This document shows positions 1 to 8,142 of a stretch of DNA of 64,000 bases, in pieces. The first letter of the stretch is position 1. Each line of letters opens with the position of its first letter. The notes beneath the pieces were generated by a model. It did no database searches. It saw nothing but the letters and a program-made list of their open reading frames with translations, and was not told the DNA's origin. Made by a program: the position numbers and the translations under genes. The stretch comes from JBFMFR01 sp040752025. Lineage in GTDB: Bacteria > Chloroflexota > Anaerolineae > Anaerolineales > UBA4823. The stretch spans positions 62,001 to 126,000 of the forward strand of contig JBFMFR010000002.1 of NCBI GenBank assembly GCA_040752025.1, given 5' to 3'.

Positions 1-1008
1 CTGGTTCTCAACGTTGCTTGCTCATCAGGAGGCCAGCCGACCACCCAACCCACCCAGGCGGATGCCCAACCGGCCACCCCGCAACCGACGGATGTTGCCT
101 TGCAGCCGCCCAAATCTGAATCGCGCTGCGGCGATAACATCTGTGACGGCTCAGAAAATGCAGAAAACTGCCCGGCGGATTGTGCTGGACAGGCGCCCAC
201 ACAGGCTCCGCCTCCCGGTGTGCCCTCCCTGCGGGCCGGCGGCGTGGATCTGAACACCTACCGCGTCACCAACCCGACCAACGGTAATGACCTCTTCGTG
301 CGCGTGCTGCACCCGGCCAACTGGAACGGCGATGTCATGCCGACCCTGGTGCTGGTCCCCGGCGGCGTGGGCACGATCGAGCCCGACCGAGCTCAGGCGC
401 TTGCCGACCAGGGCTTTGTAGTGGTTACTTTCGACCCCGACGGGCGCGGGCACAGCAAAGGCCAGGAGGATTTCGGCGGCACGCAGCAGCAAGATGGATT
501 GATGGCTGTGATCCGCGCCATCACCGGCCTGGGTGAAGTCGATAAAGGTCGCATCGGCGTGGTTTCGTTCTCTTATGGCATCACCATCGCCAGCGGGGCG
601 CTAGCGCGCTACCCAGACCTGCCGGTCAAGTTCCTGATCGACTGGGAAGGCCCGGCTGATCGCTATGACACGACTATGGATTGCGGGCCCATGCCGCGCG
701 TCCAGTGGCCTTCTTGCTCAGACGATGCCGCCTGGTCGCAGCGCGAGGCGATAACCTTCATCAGCCAGATACGCATCCCTTACCAGCGACTGCAATCTGA
801 AAAAGATCACATGCAGCCCGATAACTTGCACGCCGTTAACATAATCAACGCCGCCGTCCAGGGCGGCGTGCCCTGGGTGCGCCTGAACGATTACCCGCCC
901 AACCAGACCTACGATGCCGCCAACCCGCCGGCCATGCTCGCAGAAACTGAAGAAAAGAACCTGGAAGCCCTGATCGCCCGCTTCGCGCAAGAGCTTTTCG
1001 CCATGTAA
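1..1008 (+). CDS. Secreted alpha/beta hydrolase, lipoprotein-like, 5' end outside window
   Basis: The frame is open from base 1, so the start lies upstream. The first visible residues, LVLNVAC followed by SSGG, look like the end of a lipoprotein signal with Cys as the lipidated residue, although the lipobox is not ideal (N at -3). A Pro/Thr/Gln-rich linker follows, then a small Cys-rich module (CGDNICDG...ENCPADC) of the kind found ahead of secreted hydrolases, and then an alpha/beta hydrolase fold. The nucleophile elbow reads VSFSYG, a variant of GxSxG with Ser in the first position. The natural substrate is unknown; a dienelactone-hydrolase or acyl-peptidase-like esterase is the closest guess. 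It ends just before a symmetrical terminator shared with the convergent crp-like gene. Confidence 0.75.
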   Translation: MVLNVACSSGGQPTTQPTQADAQPATPQPTDVALQPPKSESRCGDNICDGSENAENCPADCAGQAPTQAPPPGVPSLRAGGVDLNTYRVTNPTNGNDLFVRVLHPANWNGDVMPTLVLVPGGVGTIEPDRAQALADQGFVVVTFDPDGRGHSKGQEDFGGTQQQDGLMAVIRAITGLGEVDKGRIGVVSFSYGITIASGALARYPDLPVKFLIDWEGPADRYDTTMDCGPMPRVQWPSCSDDAAWSQREAITFISQIRIPYQRLQSEKDHMQPDNLHAVNIINAAVQGGVPWVRLNDYPPNQTYDAANPPAMLAETEEKNLEALIARFAQELFAM

Positions 1009-1024
1009 GGCGTCCAAATACGAT

Positions 1025-1054
1025 AAAAATGCGGGCCGATCGGCCCGCATTTTT
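1025..1054. terminator. Perfect 30-bp palindromic bidirectional terminator
   Basis: A-run, then GCGGGCCGA / TCGGCCCGC with no loop bases, then T-run; the whole 30 bp is a perfect palindrome. It lies between the ends of two convergent genes (1008 and 1070) and can serve both strands as an intrinsic terminator. Confidence 0.9.
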
Positions 1055-1069
1055 TATCCATTTATAAGA

Positions 1070-1762
1070 TTAGCGACACAAGCGCGCCAGCGCTTTGCGG
1101 TCGTGAACGGTAATGCGGCTTTTTTCATCTACAGAAATATAGCCCTGCTGCTTGAAAGTTACCATCACCTGGTTGACCCGCTTGCGTGAGGCTCCCACCA
1201 GGTCGGCGATATCACTCTGCGTCAAACGAATAGGGATGAGCAAATCGCCGTTATCGCCCGACCTGCCGTAGCGCTCGGCAAAGGCCAGCATCTGGCGAGC
1301 CACACGCCCGTGCACGTCCAGCGTCGCCAGGGCCTGGATCAATTCGTTCGCCAGGCGCACGCGCGTGGAAAGGATGCGCACCAGGTTTTGGGAAACCGGC
1401 AGGAAATTGCGCAGGCATTCCTGAAAAGTGCTGCCTGCCATCCAGATAAGCTGGCTCTCTTCGAGCGTGATCACGCTGGCCGAGCGGCCCGAGCTATCGA
1501 TCAGGCTCATTTCGCCAACCACATCACCCGGCCCGAGGATCGCCAGGATCACATCGGTGCCATCCGCCTGCTCAACGTGGATTTTGACAGTTCCGCTGCG
1601 GATGATGTAGATGACTTCGCCCGGCTGCTCGGCAGTGATGATGCTGGCGCCGCCTGGATACGTACGGCAATACAGGCGTTCGCTGATCCAGTTCAACTGA
1701 TCTGGCTCCAGGCCGTGGAACAGATCTATCTCATTCACCAGGCTGGGGTCTACCCCAGACAT
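1070..1762 (-). CDS. Crp/Fnr-family transcription regulator
   Basis: A 230-residue protein with the size and layout of Crp/Fnr regulators: an N-terminal cyclic-nucleotide-binding beta-barrel (about residues 12-125, with GDVVGEMSLID and GRSASV resembling the phosphate-binding cassette), a long dimerisation helix (about 120-148) and a C-terminal winged helix (about 150-230; recognition region LTQSDIADLVGASRKRVNQV). There is no Cys cluster of the Fnr type, so a cAMP-like ligand or no ligand is more likely. The start at 1762 was chosen because AGGGAGAGG lies 7-8 bases upstream and upstream codons show no domain similarity. It follows the MBL-fold gene by 64 bp on the same strand, probably one operon. 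Confidence 0.88.
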   Translation of the reverse strand: MSGVDPSLVNEIDLFHGLEPDQLNWISERLYCRTYPGGASIITAEQPGEVIYIIRSGTVKIHVEQADGTDVILAILGPGDVVGEMSLIDSSGRSASVITLEESQLIWMAGSTFQECLRNFLPVSQNLVRILSTRVRLANELIQALATLDVHGRVARQMLAFAERYGRSGDNGDLLIPIRLTQSDIADLVGASRKRVNQVMVTFKQQGYISVDEKSRITVHDRKALARLCR

Positions 1763-1826
1763 TGCGCACCTCTCCCTGACCTGACCGATTAGCGTTCGAC
1801 ATCGAGCTGTCCCAGAAACAGCCTGA

Positions 1827-2843
1827 TTATAACGCATCCCGGTTAGCGGCGGCCTGTTCATAAGCAACTCCTCTCTCGCTGTAACCAGCAGAAATGGGGG
1901 TTTCCAGGCGGATTTGCATGCCCTCGCTGGCAGCAAAAGCGGCTTTGAAGCGCCGCCGGGCGCTGGCTTCGATCTGGGCAACGCACTGGTCTGAATAGCC
2001 CGGGTCGTAATGGAAAAGCGCCAGCCGCCTGACCCGGGCGGCCCGGGCCACATCGCAGGCCATGGAGGCGGTGGAATGTCCCCAACCCTGTGTGGAGCGC
2101 ACTCCTGGCGACAGGCCCAGGTAATGCTCCTGCGTGTATTGGGCGTCGTGGATCAGCAGATCAGCCTGTTGGGCAAAATCGACCAGGCGACGATCGGTAT
2201 TGGCATAGCCTTCCGTGTCGGTGGCATATACGACCGCCTGGTCCTGCCATTCGATACGGTAGACCAGCACACCCCCCGGGTGGGCATAAGAGCGCAGCAC
2301 CCGCACGATCACCACTTCGTCCGTGCGCGGCGGCGCGTGGTTGGCCGGCAGCACCCGGGGCCCATCTGGCTCACCCAGGATCAAGATCTGGTGCTCGTTC
2401 AGGCTGTGAATCTCCCTGGCTGCGCTCATATCCTGCAAAGTCACCGGGAAAACCGGTGGAACCATATTATGCGCCAGGACCTGCTCGAGATCGCTTTCGA
2501 AGGTGTGTGGGCCGAAGATGTGCATGTGGGTGGAGAGGATGAAAGCCGGCGTAAAAAACGGGAACCCCTGGGTATGATCGTGGTGCATGTGGCTGAACAG
2601 TAATGTCACCGAGACCGGCTGTTCAGATTGATGCGATCGCTGCATCAGCTCCTGCCCCAGGGGGATAATGCCTGTGCCGGCGTCGAGAATAAGTGTCTGC
2701 CCGGCCACACAAACTTCGACACAAGGCGTATTGCCGCCAAAGCGCACCGTTTTCTCCCCTGGTGTGGGATAACTGCCGCGCACCCCCCAAAACTTGATAC
2801 GAAAAGCTTCCGGTTTAGTTTGAATCCCTTTCATATCGCTCAC
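1827..2843 (-). CDS. MBL-fold metallo-hydrolase
   Basis: A 338-residue metallo-beta-lactamase-fold protein. The zinc motif HxHxDH is H85-M-H87-H-D89-H90, preceded by the beta strand LILDAGTGI and FWGVRGSYPTPG, which is typical of the PhnP/RNase-Z-like branch that often acts on phosphodiesters. Later metal ligands are probably in NHAPPR, YATDTEG and LFHYDP. The product is cytosolic (no signal peptide). It is transcribed towards the Crp-like gene and the pair may act in cyclic-nucleotide signalling, an inference from proximity only. The start has a GGTGAG-like ribosome site (AAAGGAGGTGAGCG) immediately upstream. Confidence 0.85.
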   Translation of the reverse strand: MSDMKGIQTKPEAFRIKFWGVRGSYPTPGEKTVRFGGNTPCVEVCVAGQTLILDAGTGIIPLGQELMQRSHQSEQPVSVTLLFSHMHHDHTQGFPFFTPAFILSTHMHIFGPHTFESDLEQVLAHNMVPPVFPVTLQDMSAAREIHSLNEHQILILGEPDGPRVLPANHAPPRTDEVVIVRVLRSYAHPGGVLVYRIEWQDQAVVYATDTEGYANTDRRLVDFAQQADLLIHDAQYTQEHYLGLSPGVRSTQGWGHSTASMACDVARAARVRRLALFHYDPGYSDQCVAQIEASARRRFKAAFAASEGMQIRLETPISAGYSERGVAYEQAAANRDAL

Positions 2844-3059
2844 CTCCTTTCCTCTTGGTTTCTATTTTCATTATGACGTTTTTGCATTCCTGACGAAAGG
2901 AAATATTTCTCACCATCTTTTGGAAATCGTTCCCTTTTGTGTTTCCTCCCTGTTTATATCCACACTTTAAGAATCTATATATTTATCGTAGTCGTAGTAG
3001 AGCCTGTGGATATGTGGATGGTTCTCCTTGAGCGTGATTTGAGCCTCATATGCAGGCTT

Positions 3060-3102
3060 CCAGAGAGTCGTACCCCGTAGATATAGGGGCACGACTCTCT
3101 GG
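3060..3102. repeat. Strong 43-nt inverted repeat
   Basis: Arms CCAGAGAGTCGT (3060-3071) and ACGACTCTCTGG (3091-3102) match perfectly; a further CCCC/GGGG pair inside extends the stem around a GTAGATATA loop. No T-run follows, so it is not an ordinary terminator. It lies among the DnaA-like boxes. Confidence 0.85.
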
Positions 3103-3207
3103 AATTGTCCACAGGGACTCTGGAGGTAAAAAGAGCGAGAATCGGCCGGATTCCACTGCTTTCGTCTATCCCACAGGCGAAAGGGGTATTTGGGTGAATT
3201 GCCAGGA

Positions 3208-3228
3208 TACCCCCCAGATATGGGGGTA
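3208..3228. repeat. C/G-tract inverted repeat, related to 3072-3090 and 3349-3367
   Basis: TACCCCC (3208-3214) and GGGGGTA (3222-3228) flank a CAGATAT-like centre. The core of the 3060-3102 hairpin (ACCCC, GTAGATATA, GGGG) and 3349-3367 (AACCCCACA / TGTGGGGGTT) share the CCCC-short spacer-GGGG design, so the non-coding region carries three related imperfect palindromes. Confidence 0.6.
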
Positions 3229-3399
3229 GCGAATCGGGCAAAAACAGAACAGGATTTCGAGTTTTCCCCAATCCGAGGGGTTTATCCACAGTTTTTCGCG
3301 ACTTATCCACAGTTTTTGGGGAAAACACATTTCTCCTGTGTCCGGACGAACCCCACATGTGGGGGTTGATTTAATGCTATTTTTATGCCCTTTTACGCC

Positions 3400-3452
3400 T
3401 TGACAATAATGGCTGGTTTGGATTATCCTCTAATTAGATAAATATCTAATTA
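3400..3452 (+). promoter_or_regulatory. Promoter with ArsR-type operator
   Basis: TTGACA at 3400-3405 and a weak -10 (TATCCT, 3424-3429) precede a perfect inverted repeat, TAATTAGATA / TATCTAATTA (3431-3440 and 3443-3452, 2-bp centre). The dyad would cover the transcription start. An AT-rich interrupted palindrome of this size is the usual operator of ArsR/SmtB regulators, and the next gene encodes an ArsR-type helix-turn-helix, so autoregulation is likely. Confidence 0.7.
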
Positions 3453-3488
3453 CTGCCCAAGTGCTCTCTATTGAGGAGAAGATCGTTG

Positions 3489-4622
3489 ATGACAGACAGC
3501 TTATCATCGGAGAAAACTGTAAGCCTGGAAACGCCAGGCGGCGCGGCTGCTCGCTCGCCGCGGCTGCACTGGGAGGCCGGCAGCGCCTACGACCTGTTCA
3601 TCAGCCAGGTGGTCTTGCATGCCCCCGAGCGCTTCGGCCTGCGGGCTTCCTGGGCAGCCGGGGTGCGCTCGCGCTTACCCGCCGAAGCGCGCCAGGCCCT
3701 GGAAACGGCTCGCCTGCTGTTCGGCGCCCCGCTACACTGGATTCATGCATTGCCGCAGCCCAGGGATGCCGCCAGCGCTTTGTGGGTGCTGCACCAGATG
3801 TTGCCCGAGGAACGCCTGCCGCGCCTGGCGCTTTACCCGGAGATGAATCCGGAATTGCAGGAGATGCTGCAAAACGTGGCCGCTCGCCGCTCCTGGATGG
3901 AGCGGGACCTGGAGGTGCTGCACGAAGCCCGCTGCCAGGAGCGCCGTGAAGCGCTGCGCCCCAAGCCTGCGGCGAGCATCCTGGATGCCTGGGCCCAGGC
4001 CGGAGCGTTTGGGGAAGCCTACCTGGCGGCGCTGCGAACTTATCAGCAGGTATTTTTCGCCGAAGAAGAGCAGCGCATCCGCCTGGCTTTGCAGGCTGCC
4101 CTGGAGCAGGCCCAACTGCTGGCCCAGGAGTTGGAACTGCCGGAAGTGCTCGAGCGCTTGTCGCGCGGCGTGCAGATCCCCGACCTGTTCGAGAAAGAAG
4201 ACTTGACTCTGGTGCCATCTTACTGGGGCGCTCCGTTGATTTTCCTGGGCCGGCTGAGCGCCAGCCACACCCTCCTGGCCTTCGGAGCGCGCCCGGCGAA
4301 CGTCTCCCTGGTTCCGGGGGAGTGGGTGCCGGAGGCCCTGGTGCAGGCCTTGAAGGCCCTGGCCGACCCGACCCGGCTGCGCATCCTGCGTTACCTGGCA
4401 GGTGAGCCGCTTTCTCCCACCGAGCTGTCGCGCCGTTTGCGCCTGCGCGCGCCCACTGTCACGCACCACCTCAGCGCCCTGCGCCTGGCCGGGCTGGTAC
4501 ACCTGACCCTGGGCCCCCGGGGTGAGCGTGATTATTCGGCGCGCCTGGAGGCGGTCTACGCCCTGCGCCAGCAACTGCAAGAATTCCTGGAGGACGAGGG
4601 TCAAGAGGGGGACAAGCTGTGA
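3489..4622 (+). CDS. ArsR-family winged-helix regulator with long N-terminal domain
   Basis: A 377-residue protein. Residues about 283-365 form an ArsR winged helix (KALADPTRLRILRYL... SPTELSRRLRLRAPTVTHHL). About 280 residues precede it, rich in Leu, Ala and Glu with an amphipathic helical middle; this is an uncharacterised sensor or dimerisation domain much longer than classical ArsR (about 110 aa), a layout I associate with Chloroflexota and Firmicutes DUF5937-like regulators. No metal-binding Cys pair is visible in the DNA-binding helix. ATG 3489 is preferred over TTG 3471 because GAGGAG lies 10 bases upstream of it. It overlaps the MFS gene by 4 bp (GTGA), so it probably controls that transporter. 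Confidence 0.82.
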   Translation: MTDSLSSEKTVSLETPGGAAARSPRLHWEAGSAYDLFISQVVLHAPERFGLRASWAAGVRSRLPAEARQALETARLLFGAPLHWIHALPQPRDAASALWVLHQMLPEERLPRLALYPEMNPELQEMLQNVAARRSWMERDLEVLHEARCQERREALRPKPAASILDAWAQAGAFGEAYLAALRTYQQVFFAEEEQRIRLALQAALEQAQLLAQELELPEVLERLSRGVQIPDLFEKEDLTLVPSYWGAPLIFLGRLSASHTLLAFGARPANVSLVPGEWVPEALVQALKALADPTRLRILRYLAGEPLSPTELSRRLRLRAPTVTHHLSALRLAGLVHLTLGPRGERDYSARLEAVYALRQQLQEFLEDEGQEGDKL

Positions 4623-5905
4623 TCAACCTGAGAGTTTTACCCCGCCGCGCCGGGAGCATCGCCAAAGAATATGGGCAGCGCGTCGGCGCTTTCCGGCCCA
4701 ACGCCCGCCTGTACCTGTTGAACGTGGTCCTGGTGGGGGCCGCCATGGGAGTCTTCCGCCTGCTGTTCAACTTCTACGTGCTCAGCCTGGGCTACGATGA
4801 GGCCTTGCTGGGCCGCCTGGTGACCACCAACAGCCTGGCGGCGCTGCTGGCGGCTTTGCCGGTTGGCTTCCTGGCCGACCGCCTGGGGCGCAAGCGCTCC
4901 CTGCTGCTCTCTGGCGGCCTGACCAGCCTGGCGCTGGCAGGCATGGTGCTGTGGCCCGGCATCCAGGTGTTTTACGTCACCAACGTGCTGTTCGGCCTGG
5001 CGCAGAGCCTGTCTGGCGTGACCATGGGCCCCTTCCTGATGGAAAACAGCGGCGAGCAGGAGCGCACTTACCTGTTCAGCTTCAGCTCTGGCCTGCAGAT
5101 GGCTTCGGCCTCGGTGGGCAACTGGATCGGCGGCTACCTGCCCACCTGGGTGGGCGCCTGGCGCGGCGTGGCTGCCACCGACAGCCTGGCCTACGGCGGG
5201 GCGGTGATGGTGGTGGCGCTGGGGATGGCGCTGGCCCTGCTGCCGCTGGCCTTCCTGCGCACGCCGCGCCTGGAGCAGTCCGAGCGCTCGGTCTTTGCCC
5301 CCTTGCAGTACGCCGCCGCCCATCCGGCCACCCTGGGCAAGCTGGTCCTGCCCATGTTGATCACTTCGATCGGGGCTGGCCTGATCATGCCCTTCATGAA
5401 CGTCTTCTTCCGCCAGGTGTACCACCAGCCCGACCCGGTGATCGGGGCCCTGTTCGCCTGGGGCTCGCTGGCCATGGGCGTGGGCTTGCTGGTAGCGCCG
5501 CCCCTGGCCGAGCGCATGGGCAAGATCCAGTGCGTGGTGGTCACCCAGGCGCTCTCCATCCCCTTCTTGATCCTGCTGGGCTTCGCACCCTGGTTCTGGG
5601 TGAGCGCTGCCGCATATTACGTGCGCGTGGCCTTGATGAACATGAGCGGCCCGGTGTACCAGACCTTCGTCATGGAGCACGTCGAAGACTCGGCCCGGGC
5701 CACGGTCGCCAGCCTGGTGAGCATGTCGTGGAACTTCGGCTGGGCCTTCAGCCCGATGATCAGCGGCTGGATGCAGGTGCGCTACGGCTTCGGCATGCCC
5801 TTCCTGGGCACGATCCTGCTGTACTCGCTTTCGATTTACCTGTATTGGGCCTTTTTCTGGAAAGGGCGTGTGCAGCCCATGGCTGCGCCGCTGCCCGGAG
5901 ATTAG
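4619..5905 (+). CDS. Major facilitator superfamily transporter
   Basis: A 428-residue polytopic membrane protein with about 12 hydrophobic segments, the size of a typical drug or solute MFS carrier. The loop between helices 2 and 3 carries the MFS motif A (GFLADRLGRKRSLLLSGG), and the second half repeats it weakly (APPLAERMGK). Translation begins at GTG 4619, overlapping the stop of the ArsR gene as GTGA, which implies translational coupling. Substrate is unknown; an efflux role is plausible given the regulator in front. Confidence 0.88.
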   Translation: MINLRVLPRRAGSIAKEYGQRVGAFRPNARLYLLNVVLVGAAMGVFRLLFNFYVLSLGYDEALLGRLVTTNSLAALLAALPVGFLADRLGRKRSLLLSGGLTSLALAGMVLWPGIQVFYVTNVLFGLAQSLSGVTMGPFLMENSGEQERTYLFSFSSGLQMASASVGNWIGGYLPTWVGAWRGVAATDSLAYGGAVMVVALGMALALLPLAFLRTPRLEQSERSVFAPLQYAAAHPATLGKLVLPMLITSIGAGLIMPFMNVFFRQVYHQPDPVIGALFAWGSLAMGVGLLVAPPLAERMGKIQCVVVTQALSIPFLILLGFAPWFWVSAAAYYVRVALMNMSGPVYQTFVMEHVEDSARATVASLVSMSWNFGWAFSPMISGWMQVRYGFGMPFLGTILLYSLSIYLYWAFFWKGRVQPMAAPLPGD

Positions 5906-5982
5906 CGTGTAACCTTTCCGCCTCGATTGCATCCAAGGAACTGTAAGAATTAACAAAACAGCTTATTTGGAGGTAATTCGAG

Positions 5983-6381
5983 ATGGAAATGGTAATCGAT
6001 TTTCCCGGCGGGGCGCGCGTGGATGCGCATTTTGGCCAGTTTACGGTGCACACCGACCAGCCGCCCGTGGCGTCTGCGCCAACGCCGTTTGCGACTTTCT
6101 TAGCTTCGATTGGCACCTGCGCCGGCATCTACGTGCTGGGCTTCTGCCAGCAGCGCGGCCTGCCCACGGAGGGCATCCGCATCGTGCAGCGCCAGCGCGC
6201 CAACCCCTTCACCGGCATGATCGGCCAGATCGACCTGGAGATCCAGGTGCCGCCGACTTTCCCGGAGAAATATCGCCAGGCGCTGGTGCGCTCTGCCGAG
6301 CAGTGCGCCGTGAAGAAGCACTTCGAGCAGCCGCCGCAGTTCGAGGTCTTCACCCAGGTGGTCGAGCCAGCGATGGCTTGA
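5983..6381 (+). CDS. OsmC/Ohr-family protein
   Basis: A 132-residue OsmC-fold protein. The two redox-active cysteines expected in OsmC/Ohr peroxidases are present in the family contexts: SIGTCAGIYV (helix start) and SAEQCAVKKHF. The N-terminus is shorter than Ohr and resembles the YhfA-like OsmC branch. The likely role is thiol-dependent reduction of organic hydroperoxides in the cytoplasm, though many members have no assayed substrate. TTGGAGGTAATTCGAG gives a strong ribosome site before ATG 5983. It stands alone between the MFS gene (78-bp gap) and a terminator. Confidence 0.88.
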   Translation: MEMVIDFPGGARVDAHFGQFTVHTDQPPVASAPTPFATFLASIGTCAGIYVLGFCQQRGLPTEGIRIVQRQRANPFTGMIGQIDLEIQVPPTFPEKYRQALVRSAEQCAVKKHFEQPPQFEVFTQVVEPAMA

Positions 6382-6403
6382 GATTAGTTTGCCTGAAAAA
6401 TCA

Positions 6404-6438
6404 GACTCCCGGAGTTTTGGAAACTCCAGGAGTCTTTT
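6404..6438. terminator. Bidirectional terminator between osmC-like gene and glgC
   Basis: 14-bp arms (6404-6417 and 6421-6434, one G-T mismatch) with a 3-base loop, A-run before and T-rich tail after; it lies between two convergent genes. Confidence 0.88.
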
Positions 6439-6441
6439 ATT

Positions 6442-7701
6442 TTACTCCGGCCCGATGTGCGTGCCCGGGTACAGGATCGTGCTCTTAGGGACGACCACGA
6501 TGCCATCCTGCACCACCCAGTTGGTCTCGTCGATCTCGGCGCCGCGTGGGAAGGGCTTGATCACCACGCCTTCACCCAGGCGCACGTTCTTGTCCAGGAT
6601 GGCGCCTTCGATGTGGCAGTTGGGGCCAACGCCCAGCGGAATGCCGCCTGGCGGGGGCAGGTCGGGATCATCGTAATAGTCTGCACCCATCATGATCGAG
6701 TTCTTCATTACCACGCCCTGCTCGATGTGACTGCGCAGGCCGACCACGCAGTCGGTCAGTTTGGCTTTGTGCACCTGGCTGCCTTCGGCCAGCAGCACGT
6801 TGTGCAGCGTGGCCCCATCCACTACGCTGCCGGGCAGGAAGCGCGGGTGGGTGTAGATCGGGCGCACCGGGTCGTAAAAGTTGAAGGGCGATTCGGGGCG
6901 CGCCAGCAGCAGGTTGGTCTCGTAGAAGGAACGGATTGTCCCGATGTCCTCCCAGTAGCCGCCGAACTCGTAGCCATAGATGGCGTGGGTCGCCAGGGCA
7001 GTGGGGATGATCTGCCGTCCGAAGTCTTCGTACGCTGTGTCCTCCAGCATGTCGATCAGCACCTGCGTGTTGAAGACGTAGATGCCCATCGAGCCCAGGT
7101 AGGGCATTTCGGCATCGTCGCGGCTGACGAACTGCGCCAGCACTTCGGGGTCGCGCGGCTTTTCGACGAAGGCCGAGACGCGCAAATCGGCGTCGCGCTT
7201 GAGCAGGCCCAACCGGGGAGCCGCCTCCGCCGCCACCGGCTGCATCGCCACGGTGATGTCGGCCTGGCGCTCCCAGTGGAAGCGCACCAGTTCAGCGTAA
7301 TCCATGCGGTAAAGGTGGTCGCCAGCCAGGATCAGCACGTACTCGGCCTTGGTGACCTTGATCTCGAACAACTGCTTGCGCACCGCGTCGGCGGTGCCCA
7401 TGTACCAGTCCGAGCTGCGCGGCGTCTGCTCGGCCGCCAGGATCTGCACCCAGCCCTGGTGGAAGGCGTCGAAGTTGTAGGTCTGGGTGATGTGGCGGTG
7501 CAGCGAGACCGAGTTGTACTGGGTCAGGATGGCGATGCGCTGGATGTCGGAGTTGATGCAGTTGCTGATCGGCACGTCGATCAGGCGATATTTGCCGGCG
7601 ATGGGCACGGCCGGCTTGGAGCGCTGCTTGGTGAGCGGGTACAGGCGCTTGCCCACCCCGCCGCCCATGATCACAGCCAGGACGCTTTCGAGAGATGGCA
7701 T
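6442..7701 (-). CDS. glgC: Glucose-1-phosphate adenylyltransferase
   Basis: A 419-residue ADP-glucose pyrophosphorylase making ADP-glucose for glycogen synthesis. It has the nucleotide-binding signature GGGVGKRLYPLT followed by RSKPAVPIAGKYRLIDVPISNC, then GTADAVRKQ, the catalytic region LAGDHLYRMDY and the sugar-phosphate region FVEKP. The C-terminal third is a left-handed beta-helix with hexapeptide-like turns. Full length for the family. The signature has K where GlgC usually has T (GGGxGTRL). AAGGAGGTC is correctly spaced before ATG 7701, and a TATAAT (minus strand, 7744-7739) could be its -10. No other glg genes are nearby. Confidence 0.95.
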   Translation of the reverse strand: MPSLESVLAVIMGGGVGKRLYPLTKQRSKPAVPIAGKYRLIDVPISNCINSDIQRIAILTQYNSVSLHRHITQTYNFDAFHQGWVQILAAEQTPRSSDWYMGTADAVRKQLFEIKVTKAEYVLILAGDHLYRMDYAELVRFHWERQADITVAMQPVAAEAAPRLGLLKRDADLRVSAFVEKPRDPEVLAQFVSRDDAEMPYLGSMGIYVFNTQVLIDMLEDTAYEDFGRQIIPTALATHAIYGYEFGGYWEDIGTIRSFYETNLLLARPESPFNFYDPVRPIYTHPRFLPGSVVDGATLHNVLLAEGSQVHKAKLTDCVVGLRSHIEQGVVMKNSIMMGADYYDDPDLPPPGGIPLGVGPNCHIEGAILDKNVRLGEGVVIKPFPRGAEIDETNWVVQDGIVVVPKSTILYPGTHIGPE

Positions 7702-7844
7702 GGAAGACCTCCTTCAAAATGAATGCGGAATTGCTCTTATTATACTTGGGAGTCGTTGGGCAGGGTGAGAGGAAGATGCAGTTGGTCACGGATTTGCGCG
7801 GATTTGCACGGATGTGGCTTTTGGCTTGTATGCGGCCGGGAAAA

Positions 7845-7882
7845 CAGCCACGAATTTCACGAATTTTTCGAATTGGGCTTTG
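7845..7882 (+). repeat. 38-bp dispersed direct repeat, copy A
   Basis: Matches 10159-10196 with one mismatch; begins CAGCCACGAATTTCACGAAT and ends at GGGCTTTG. The copies flank the kinase gene in the same orientation, about 2.3 kb apart. Just before it (7788-7812) is a tandem CGGATTTGC-type repeat of the sort dispersed in many environmental genomes. The rest of 7702-8142 holds only this repeat and a gene remnant. Confidence 0.85.
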
Positions 7883-7955
7883 TGGGCGCCCCAGGGTGCG
7901 ATGCACGTGTTCTTCGTGCGTTGCACCTGGAAATGTTATAATCAACGTAGCAGCA

Positions 7956-8090
7956 CACGTGCACCCCGAACTGGGCACGATCTGCTGGCCCAATGGGGCT
8001 GACCTGGATGCAGATGTGCTCTATGCTATCGTCGCTGGAGAACCGGCGCCGTCCTTCGATGAGAACCTGGCCCGTTACGCCGCCGATTAG
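7956..8090 (+). pseudogene. Remnant of a DUF2442-type protein (C-terminus only)
   Basis: The last 44 codons of an open frame read HVHPELGTICWPNGADLDAD followed by VLYAIVAG and so on. GTxxWPNGADxxPDVLY is the characteristic C-terminus of DUF2442, a small protein often linked to toxin-antitoxin-like DUF4160 pairs. The N-terminal half (about 50 residues) is absent; the upstream bases belong to dispersed repeats, and no start with a ribosome site fits. I infer truncation by rearrangement at the repeat. Confidence 0.65.
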
Positions 8091-8142
8091 CCGGGCAAGA
8101 TAGCTGATACGCCATCCATGACCCGGGCGGGAGGGAATCCTC

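Larger units (their letters stand above)
2956..3311. promoter_or_regulatory. DnaA-box-like cluster in a 645-bp gene-free region
   Basis: The gap between 2843 and 3489 has no convincing gene. It contains two perfect DnaA boxes TTATCCACA at 3282-3290 and 3303-3311, inside an exact TTATCCACAGTTTTT repeat with a 21-bp period (two helical turns). One-mismatch boxes occur at 2956-2964 (ATATCCACA), 3005-3013 (same, minus strand) and 3105-3113 (TTGTCCACA). AT-rich stretches flank the cluster (2965-3000 and 3367-3460). This resembles a replication origin or a DnaA-titration or regulatory site. No dnaA or dnaN gene is in the window, so oriC identity is unproven. Confidence 0.5.

Noticed and set aside
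2975..3358. Open frame of 127 codons on the minus strand
   Set aside because: It is composed of DnaA-like boxes and hairpin arms, shows no domain, and has no ribosome site.
4637..5956. Long antisense open frame (439 codons) opposite the MFS gene
   Set aside because: Composition is His/Gln-rich as expected from the reverse complement of a GC-rich membrane protein gene; no domain.
6457..7722. 421-codon plus-strand frame opposite glgC
   Set aside because: His/Val/Gln-rich shadow of glgC with no recognisable motif.
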